Origin: Stagonosporopsis chrysanthemi
Taxonomy: Eukaryota; Ascomycota; Dothideomycetes; Pleosporales; Didymellaceae
Direction of reading: 5' to 3'
NCBI GenBank assembly: GCA_022560025.1
Contig: JAFISE010000054.1
Location: 62,001 to 126,000, forward strand
DNA length: 64,000 nt
The notes beneath the pieces were generated by a model. It did no database searches and was not told the origin of the DNA. It saw only the letters and a program-made list of their open reading frames with translations. Position 1 is the stretch's first letter; each line of letters starts with the position of its first letter. Position numbers and translations under genes: made by a program. Shown here piece after piece: positions 56,048-64,000 of this stretch.

Positions 56048-57684
56048 GATAATTGGTGAAGACAGGTAGTTTCAAAGAAGAGATCAAAGGCGTATGCGCG
56101 ATTGCTTGAAATTGGGAGACGATAGTGGACAAGGTGTGGTAGCTCTGTATCGAAGTCACCTGACTGATCCTGTAAAGCGCTGGAGTGTTGTGCTGATGTG
56201 CGTCTCGACTACCTACTTTTGAACAACGTCGTAGGAACGGAATGACCAGGGTCCTGTTGCCGTGTATGCACGGCGTCCGAGAAGGCACGCTAGAACAACG
56301 ATAATCGACGACTAAAACCAGAAATCGCGCCACCAGCCTTGTCCAAGAAATGGCAGTGCAACAGATTGCAGTTCATGATCGGCAGCGCATGTTTGGTGGT
56401 GTCTGCATTGTGCTTTTGGAGGACGCGACAGGACACGTCAGCGTGGGGCTCAACCGCTGTGTGTGCATGGCACCTGAACGAGGGTCGCACACGGAGGCTC
56501 TTTTGGGCACACGGAGTCTTGAAACCTGAATGAGAGTCGCATGGAGGAGCTCGCGTTTCACTCTGGTGAGCAACATGTCAGTAAGCCACGCCAAGCTTTG
56601 CCGACGGCGTGATTGTGCATGTGCATGCATGTTAACCCACACAGAGCTTCGTTAACGGCAGGATACTGGTGTGTATGCACTAGATGTTCGAGAAGCAGCG
56701 CAACATTATGCCGGATCAGTACGAGGAATGTAGAGAGGCAGTGGCCAGGTGTCGAAGAAAAGGACAGTTGCCGTTTTGTTGTACGAAGGCGCCCATATCT
56801 GTTTTTGCTTTATGTCTTTCGCTGTATCTCTGCACACGCTCCGTAGCTGCGCGATGAAGCCTGAAAGTCGTAGGGGAATCTCATTGGGCACTTGGCATTT
56901 CGAGCTCCTGGTATGAGGCAGACTCCTGGTAAGCGGACGTGGACTCCTGGTAGCGACACAGGGTATAAGTGTGTGGTGAAGAGCAAAGAACAAGGGCATG
57001 AGCTCAGTGACGTCGTTTACATTGTGGACTTGACGTAACTTCATCGGCAATAGCGGAAGGCGTTGCTTCTAGTACTGCTAGAATAGGTAGGTCTTTACTA
57101 TGTCGGAGAACACAAAGCAGCACCTAGCGCATGTCTCCAGGTCGAGGTTGATCGTAATGCTGTCCGAGCCTTCACTCCAATATTCTAGGGTCTCCTTCAC
57201 CTACTGCTTGCTCTAATCGACATCTAGCAGAGCACCCTTGTACAGCCAAAGGACGATCGCATGGTAGATCTAGGCTGGCGAGATGTTATCTTCAAAATGA
57301 TACTAATTTTCTTCATCAGTATGCCTAGGTACCAGGCGTAACGTCCACCTGTGCTCTCCAGCATGTACTTGTGGATGTTCATGACTTGGCTACCGACGTA
57401 AATGTGAGCGCATCAGCGTTCCGTAAGACTGTGTCCTATCAGGCTTGAAGTCTTTGCTTGAACATGGGACGGGCGTGAGCTCTGAGCTCGAGAGATGTCC
57501 GGCGAGACAAGGACAACGAGGGATAGACAGTCCAAAAGCTTCGCGATCGATTGGTATGCTAGAGAATGATGCATGTCGTACTGGTACCTTGCAGCATCAC
57601 CAGCTTCAAAAACAAGAACGCCTTACGCCGCAACATCCTGGGTATATCAACATCACGACGCCCGCTAATCCCATATTGACGCGC
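56048..57684. other. Intergenic 1.6 kb
   Basis: No domain-bearing frame. A possible upstream exon of the short membrane protein could lie near its left end. The rest is 3' of CHL4. Confidence 0.4.
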
Positions 57685-59202
57685 TCAAGTACCAGGAATA
57701 TCGTCTTTCGCTTTGATTCTCCCCTCTCTCACTGCACCAATTGTGACGGCAGCTTCGCCGGTCATCCAGCCTGGCATCTTCTCGCCGTCAATAACGCCTT
57801 CTTCGACCAACTGCCTGATGCCAGCGAAAACGTGGGAACCTGTGAACGCTATGCGGACGTTCGGTACCCATCCTTCCTCGTTCTGGAGCTGCTCGGTCTC
57901 TTCTGCTGTCCGATCGAGTATTGAGGGCCGGCCCCTGCGTCCGCGATTCGATGGTTGCGCACTGGGCCTCTCGTCCTGCTCCGTAACGCTGCTTTGCACG
58001 ACTGGGAATGGGTCATCAATGCGGACCTCGAGCCGCTCGAGGCCCTGCCCGTCGTCAGGCCGGGCGGATGTCCCGAACCTTCCCTGTGCCACTTCTCTCC
58101 TCCTCTTCGATTCAGGTGTTTCGATAATGTCCAGAGACCTCTTTGGCCGCCCTGGACCAACCTTGGCCGATGTGTTGGCCGTGTTCTTTCCTTTACCCTC
58201 CTTGCCATGCTCGTCGCTTTTCTGCGTAGTGATAAAGTCCAACGCATTCTGGCTGAAGCTATGGTCCTGGAAAATACTCCAGCCTCCTGTTGCGCCATTA
58301 CTCTTCCCTGGCCCGCGATACGTAAGGAGGGCATCGAGTGATTTGGTGATAAAGTTCGTGCTCGTGAGCTGATACCTCGCTGACGGTCGTGAGAAAGCCT
58401 TAGGTATTGCCTGCTGCACAATGTCCCTCAAGTGCCGCCCGTCGTCCCCCACCACCTGCCCTGTGTGTGTTGCCAAGGACGAGTACACAAACGGCGAACC
58501 GTTGGGCCAAACGAAAAACACTGCTTTGGCACTGTCTGAGCTGCCGGACTCTAGGGCCAGTGAGCTCTCGTTGCTGTACGGAGAATCGTGTATGTAGACG
58601 CGTAAGATAGTCATAGGAGACGTCTTGACCCTCGTGATTAGATAGTGGGCTTTCATCAGCGGTGTCAGCTCCCGGGCGAGATTCGACATGAACGTTTGTG
58701 CTTGGAAACGGGGAAGGTGGTCTGAGTCGTTCGTAACCTCCATGTCGGTAACGACTGAGCGTGCATTGGGTATTCTGGTCAGCCGCCTTGCAGTCCAGCG
58801 CAATGAGTTGGGGTGATCGAGCAGGTACTGTATCTCGGCCGTGGCGAGCATGTACATCGAAACCCCGCTCCTCCAGTCCCCCTCAAGTATGCGATCGAGC
58901 ACCTCTCTCCTCCCGCCCTTGCGTGCGGCTAGCTCCTTGTATGTTTCGAGCAGCTCCTCGTAGCTCTGCGCCGGCTCGTACAGCTCCTCATTGAGGTCGT
59001 CCTCCTCCTCATCTTCAACCTCATTGCGATCGCCGAGTAGGAATGGCTTGCAGAAGTCGCGGTTCTTCTTGCTCAGCCATTGCTGCGCGAGCGACGTAAG
59101 CGACTGGCGAGACAGCTTCGTGAACGTTCGTTGGACATCGCGGTGGGTGACAGGTAGGCGGTGTGAGTGCGGGATGTTCTTGTAGTCAGGAGCGGTGGCC
59201 AT
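57685..59202 (-). CDS. chl4: Inner kinetochore protein Chl4/Mis15 (CENP-N family)
   Basis: A single 505-residue frame without introns. The opening (HRLPVTHRDVQRTFTKLSRQSLTSLAQQWL) is the conserved N-terminal helical motif of the Chl4/Mis15/CENP-N family, which with Iml3/CENP-L binds CENP-A nucleosomes and other CCAN subunits. Later hallmarks are ILEGDWRSGVSMYMLATAEIQYL and the C-terminal VRIAFTGSHVFAGIRQLVEEGVID. The middle (about 330-430) is low complexity, with AT-hook-like GPGRPKR and GRRGRPS. Length fits filamentous-fungal orthologues. It is nuclear, at centromeres. Confidence 0.9.
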   Translation of the reverse strand: MATAPDYKNIPHSHRLPVTHRDVQRTFTKLSRQSLTSLAQQWLSKKNRDFCKPFLLGDRNEVEDEEEDDLNEELYEPAQSYEELLETYKELAARKGGRREVLDRILEGDWRSGVSMYMLATAEIQYLLDHPNSLRWTARRLTRIPNARSVVTDMEVTNDSDHLPRFQAQTFMSNLARELTPLMKAHYLITRVKTSPMTILRVYIHDSPYSNESSLALESGSSDSAKAVFFVWPNGSPFVYSSLATHTGQVVGDDGRHLRDIVQQAIPKAFSRPSARYQLTSTNFITKSLDALLTYRGPGKSNGATGGWSIFQDHSFSQNALDFITTQKSDEHGKEGKGKNTANTSAKVGPGRPKRSLDIIETPESKRRREVAQGRFGTSARPDDGQGLERLEVRIDDPFPVVQSSVTEQDERPSAQPSNRGRRGRPSILDRTAEETEQLQNEEGWVPNVRIAFTGSHVFAGIRQLVEEGVIDGEKMPGWMTGEAAVTIGAVREGRIKAKDDIPGT

Positions 59203-60225
59203 GACGTGCGGCGCATTGATGCTCTACATGGAACCGGAGGTGTTGTTTATCGAGGGCCTTCCTTATCGGGTAGGACGCGTCAAACGCGACGAAGTGCACG
59301 TGACTGACACCAATCATGTCGGCTGGTTCGACAGGCGCCGGTCTACCACGAAACACACCCAATACCAACCACTCGTCTCTGACACAATGCAGATCCCTAA
59401 CATCAAGACTTTGCTTCCAGAAACATAACGGTTCCGTTTTCGACAGTCACGTGCCGTGGTCCTCAAAGAACTGACCGGCATTTCATCGCTCTGCGCAATA
59501 GCCCCGGCGTTAGTGATGATCGCCCGCCATTGCCGGAACAATAGCGGAGTGCAGTCGCGCAATATCATTGGTTACTTGTCCCGATTGCGTCCTTGGATTA
59601 CAAAGCTCACTATTAGTGGGCAGAAGGTTAGCAAGTGCTGGCAGGACCGCCATGTATATGTGTGTAGCAGTGCATGATACCGCTCGAAGCGCAGTATATT
59701 TGCGACTGCAATGGCACCATCTTGAGCTGCAAGTTCATAACTGGAGAATTATTGCGACAGTCGGATACGGGCCCCGTGGGCAGAGCGTGGGGTGAACGAA
59801 CAGACACGCACGATCTCGGCAAACGCTCTTACATCGGCAGAATTACACTGGCAAATCTGTCACCCTAACGTCTGCGCACGTCCGATAGCGCGGGGCTGAG
59901 TGGCTCACAAATCACTCCAGGCGCTGAAATCGACCCAACGTCACCATTTGCAGCTGTCACTTTCTGTTCACCACCGCAGTCTCCCACTTTGTCTTACCAC
60001 CAACGTCGCACGACATCACCCCGTCTGACTAACTGCTCTACCGCACAAGAATTTCGGAGATAGCGACGCGAAACGCGCTTGACGCAAGCGCGCCGATTCG
60101 GACCCATTGTTCGTAGTCTCTCAACGGGTCCAGCCGACTCCACGAAAACCCCTCGATATTGGACTCCATCACTCCAACAACAACTGTTCACGCCCATCGT
60201 CAATCCTCAGCACGCCCGAACGCTC
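59203..60225. other. Divergent spacer, CHL4 / bZIP gene
   Basis: About 1 kb. The bZIP frame is open upstream to 60079 but without an ATG. No other gene seen. Confidence 0.5.
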
Positions 60226-61436
60226 ATGTCGGGATACAAGGGACCGCGCGGACCCAATGTGTCCCAGTACATTGCCAATTTGAACCAGCTATCGCCCCCC
60301 TCAGAGACTCTCGCCGACCCGCAGCCTGCGGCCGAAGATTTCTCCGCATTTCTAAACACCGACTTCTTCGACATCAACGGCGGCACTAGCGTCGACCTCA
60401 ACTCGCCCATTGACTTCGGCGTTGACTTCGACATCAAGCCCTCAGCACAACCGACCGCCGAAAACTCCCCGAGGAACAGCATCAGCGCACCAAGCGCAAA
60501 GCCCAATATGGACTTCAACTTGAATGGTAAGTCCGCAGTCTACCAGACGCGCTTGTCGCTCTCTTCCTCTTCTCATCGATTCTATTTTCTCCGTTATTGT
60601 CCATCACAATGACTAGAAGTCCTGCACGTCGCCCTGGCCAATGAAAAGTGCAGCCTGAGCACACACCCCACTAGTACTGTGCATGCAACCCCCACACCTG
60701 TGTCTCTAGCCATTCACAGCACGAGGGAGGCTGCAGCCCTGCCGCTGAGCTTAACATACCCTCCAAGCACGCCATTGCCCAGCGCGAGCAGCGAACCTCG
60801 TGTCTTGAGCTCTATACTTCTCCGCATTCTCTGACTTACCACGCTGCCACATCTCACACATATCACAACGCGGTCATGGCTGACTTTGACCTCTTCGCAG
60901 GCGACTTCCAGTTCACCGACTTCTCCAACTTTAACACGGCGCCCATCATTGACACATCTATGCCTGGCCTGTCACAACCTCAGCAACCCCACTACCCTCT
61001 GTCGACTTCATACGCGCCGCAACCAAACACCATCTCGCCTATCAACTATGATGACTCTGCATCTAAAAAGCGCAAGGTTGATGAGATGTCTGTCGGCACA
61101 CCCATACAGCACCTGGACGAGCATGCGCGCATCGCCGCTGAGGAAGACAAGCGCCGCCGCAATACCGCCGCATCCGCGCGCTTCCGTGTAAAGAAGAAGC
61201 AGCGTGAGCAAGCGCTCGAGAAGACCGCCAAGGAGATGAGCGACCGCGTGCAGCAACTGGAGGCCAGGATCGGACAGCTCGAGACCGAGAACACATGGCT
61301 TAAGAGCCTCATCACTGAGAAGAGCGCGGGCAAGAGCTCGTCCTCCGACATCAAGGCCCTGTTAAGTAAGCACGAGGAGCAAAAGGCTGGACGGAGTAGC
61401 CCTGCGCACACAGAGGGTGTAGGAACACAGGCGTAG
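60226..61436 (+). CDS. bZIP transcription factor, Cys-3/MetR-like
   Basis: Exons 60226-60526 and 60901-61436 join in phase to 278 residues, across a 374-base intron that is long for this window. The C-terminal bZIP has the basic region DKRRRNTAASARFRVKKKQR and a leucine zipper beginning ALEKTAKEMSDRVQQLEARI and continuing QLETENTWLKSLI. NTAASARFRxKKKQRE is characteristic of Neurospora Cys-3 and Aspergillus MetR, activators of sulfur-assimilation genes. The N-terminal exon is acidic and Asn/Ser-rich (DFSAFLNTDFFDINGG), an activation-type region. An ATG inside the intron (60876) reads in frame into exon 2 and would give a 186-residue form without the first exon. Identity as bZIP is certain; the sulfur role is by homology. 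Confidence 0.88.
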
Positions 61437-61839
61437 GGGACGAAGGCCGGAGCCCAAAACGCGTTTAGACTTGTTTTCGTTATTTTTACTACCCCAGCTG
61501 TTGACACCTGGGGATTTCGACGAACTGCACGATGGATGGGATGGAGGAACGGTATATGAGTGACGAGCGATACGCGATACCTTTTGTTTTGTTCAACATA
61601 ATCCAAAAACAACTCATTTCTACTTAATTTCCATCCCCTCAACCCCCTCTATTCTCTTACATACCAACATTCATTCTCTCCAGATGTTCTCCCCTCTCAG
61701 GCGTTCACAACCCCGCGGCTACTCTCGGCCGCACTCCCTCACTCGCCATTCCGCAAAAAAATGACGCTATCCCAGCACCCACCAAACCAACAAAGCCCGC
61801 CTCTAGCACGACCACACACACCCAGCTCTCACCCGCGGT

Positions 61840-61889
<50 letters not shown>

Positions 61890-63512
61890 TGCCGGAAAAA
61901 CCCCTTCCTGCCCATCGGCAGGAGGACAAGGGTCTTGCGCGCTCCAGGCCGCGCCATGCACCTCACACGCGCAGCCTGCGCTGATGTCGGTCATCCCGTG
62001 CGAAGAGCCTCCTGTCGGCAGCTAGGCCGTCAAAGGTGGACCCTGCATGCTACCTGGGAGCTTGAGAACAGGAGGGCCGAGATCGGTGCTGACATGTGCG
62101 AGAGTGTTATTGGAGGGCAAGGGTGTGAACATGCGATGGCGCGTTTGCGGTCATGGGTTCAGTGTGGGTGTGGGTTGTGTGATGGGCCAAGGGTTCGCCC
62201 GCTCTGGTGGATTTACTGAAGCTGTGTCTATCTAGTTCTGTTCCTTTTGCCTTGAAGAGTCTATACACAGTACGTGTGTAGCGCAAGGCGGGAACCAGGA
62301 TCACCTAAAGGACGAACAGTTGATGATATGTTATTAGCTTCAGCAAGACACAGGTTAGCATCATGTATTTCCTGAAGATGCCTGTTACACTATGTTCAGC
62401 TCGTAAGGTCGTGACTACCTACATGGTATTTGTCGAAGATACGAATCCCGAGGATTCGGCACGGGATGTCGACTCTTACCAAACTCTAGACGGCCAGGCA
62501 TCATCGCAGTCTGTCAGTACTGAAAAGTTGCTTTCGACGTACATCCTGGCTCTGCTATATTCCCTCTTGTCGTCACCGCCTCCTTGACATCAGCCAAGCT
62601 TGGAATGTATTGGTTGGTGCAAACTTGACTTGTTCTCGGAGTAGACTTACACACTGGACACCGATGTATCTTCTTTCTTCCACTCAACACCTTTTTTGAT
62701 GTCCCAAGCCCCATGGCCGTCCTCTCATCTGTTTCACAACGCATACCTCAAGTTTGTACGATAACCCCATCGTGTACGGCACCGTCTTACTATATGTCTG
62801 CACAACTGGCTAGTCTACTGTATCCGTATCAGCAACAATTCTTTACTGGTCACCTTTCGTGAGTTAGCAAATCTTTCGATTCTTGGGATGGTTCTTGGGG
62901 GCATATGGAGGATAGATCGTGAGCGTGGATCTGTTCGGCGATTTGGCTTGGTGCGGTTTATTTTGTAGCTCGTCGAGCATGGGAGTGGATGTGTCACTCG
63001 GTTCCTGCAGTCTAATACAGGTTCTTGATAGTCTTCTTTACGCTGTCACGTCCTGGCCGCACAGCCTAGAAACTCTTGCAGGCCTTCAATCCTGCTGATA
63101 GTGAGCACTACAGATGAATCCTCGCCATAGGGATGATCTGAACTAAAATGCCATAAAGCTTCCACGATTTGCTGGGTGACTCGACACGACATCGTGTGCA
63201 GCGAAGGCGAGTACGCGATAACATAACGCGTTTTCAAAAGGAAGACAAGGGTTGGTCAATGCACCAAAATCGGGGTGTGAAATCGCTGGCTTATGAACAT
63301 GCTACCAAACGCCTTTGTACAGATGGTTTAAACCACCTCAAGAAAATCCTCCATATACCCATCAAAACCGATCTAGCCCCTCTGTCTGTCCCTACAGCTC
63401 CATGGTGCGTACCACGTAATCAAACTTTTGGCCGTAGAGGAAGCTGTAACGTTATGCTGGAATCCTTGGTCACCTCCAGAGCCCATAGAGCCCTCTTCTC
63501 ACTCGCGACATC
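61437..63512. other. 2-kb spacer with poly-C tract
   Basis: The 3' spacer between the bZIP gene and the dynein light chain. Its main feature is the poly-C tract listed separately. Frames here are short or created by the homopolymer. Confidence 0.5.
61841..61889 (+). repeat. Poly-C homopolymer of 49 bases
   Basis: An uninterrupted run of 49 C residues, preceded by GCGGTA and followed by TGCCGG. Runs of G/C this long are rare in nuclear DNA, are prone to slippage and can fold as i-motif or G-quadruplex. Exact length may be a sequencing or assembly estimate. Confidence 0.95.
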
Positions 63513-63785
63513 CTATATGGCGATCCAGGTGATGGTGATAACAATGTCCATTCCCTTCTCGGCGGCAGCCTCCCATTTGTAGCTGTATGTTCCGTCCTTC
63601 TCGTTGTTCCAGTAGGCACCGACGGCACTGTGCATGCCGCGGCGGCCGTGCTTCTCGGGCTCCGAGGGTGACCCAATGTGCTGGATGACTGTGCTGTTGG
63701 CGATGTACTTGAAGGCGGGTTGGCTCGGCTCGGCACCCTCAGTCTGTACTGTGGTAGCCTCGATGAGAGACTTGAGGATGGTTTG
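63513..63785 (-). CDS. Tctex-1/DYNLT dynein light chain, last exon (partial)
   Basis: A 91-codon terminal exon begins after a TTTAG acceptor (63786-63787) in phase 0 and ends TAG at 63513-63515. It reads FKYIANSTVIQHIG, then RRGMHSAVGAYWNNEKDGTYSYKWE and VITITWIAI at the end, the beta-strand core of Tctex-1-type dynein light chains, which form a dimer on the dynein intermediate chain and bind cargo. The N-terminal helices (the usual WN..I motif) are not found between 63786 and 64000, so upstream exons lie beyond the right edge. Confidence 0.82.
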   Translation of the reverse strand, partial: QTILKSLIEATTVQTEGAEPSQPAFKYIANSTVIQHIGSPSEPEKHGRRGMHSAVGAYWNNEKDGTYSYKWEAAAEKGMDIVITITWIAI

Positions 63786-64000
63786 CTAAACATCAGGTCA
63801 GCCACTGGGTCGTAAGAACTTGTTGGCAAATGGCGGTAAGAGAGGTTCGATCAGAGTTGCGACAAGCGCTGTGGTTTTGTATTCAAATGGCGGGGTCTTA
63901 AGCCGCTTCATTAACACGGACCAATTCTTCTCATCATGAAGGTGGAAGTGTTGTGTAGCGAGCACCGGGAAGGGGCGGATGTGCGTATGTGCTCGCGTGC

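Noticed and set aside
61705..61994. Poly-Gly minus-strand frames and a poly-Pro plus-strand frame
   Set aside because: Products of the 49-base poly-C tract only.

Overview
The window is nuclear DNA of a filamentous ascomycete (Pezizomycotina). Genes are split by 45-70 base GT..AG introns, many with a CTRAY-type branch site. The gene set is fungal: a Zn2Cys6 regulator, a quinate-repressor-like protein, a Cys-3/MetR-type bZIP factor, a cupredoxin-like secreted protein and the kinetochore protein Chl4. Several small BTB proteins and a DUF7918 pair make a Dothideomycete likely, but that is inference. I place no tRNA, rRNA or CRISPR array.

Layout. 0-5 kb: 3' end of an ADCK1/Mcp2-type gene, a pentanucleotide array, a three-exon BTB gene, an eight-exon mitochondrial carrier (minus strand) and a small conserved membrane protein. 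5-7.3 kb: glutathione reductase with an in-frame upstream start that would add a mitochondrial presequence, behind a promoter with a Yap1-type site. 9.3-15.2 kb: a seven-exon Zn2Cys6 regulator and a quinate-repressor-like protein, both on the minus strand. 17.2-21.7 kb: a decayed BTB gene, a complete pogo/Fot1-like element with perfect 45-base inverted repeats and a transposase carrying three stop codons, and an intact BTB gene. 25.9-28 kb: an Rpn4-like C2H2 factor between two gene-poor stretches of about 4 kb. 32-35.6 kb: two DUF7918 paralogues.

36.5-64 kb is dense and housekeeping: SEC23, a NOP15-like nucleolar RRM protein divergent from an SMN homologue, the cupredoxin-like protein, a SERF/4F5 protein, an isoprenylcysteine-methyltransferase-like protein, a short membrane protein, COQ2 divergent from a large JmjC/zinc-finger/AT-hook protein, a helix-hairpin-helix-like nuclear protein, a relative of the short membrane protein, CHL4/CENP-N, the Cys-3/MetR-like bZIP factor, a 49-base poly-C tract, and the last exon of a Tctex-1 dynein light chain at the right edge.

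Genes are mostly independent units, with two short divergent promoters (NOP15/SMN, COQ2/JmjC). Accessory, paralogous and decaying material (BTB, transposon, DUF7918) lies in the left half. The most interesting points are the transposon with its RIP-like stop codons, the BTB set with one shared intron position, the quinate-repressor-like protein with a dead-looking shikimate dehydrogenase half, the SUMO-motif-rich tail of one DUF7918 protein, and possible alternative N-termini of the glutathione reductase and bZIP factor.
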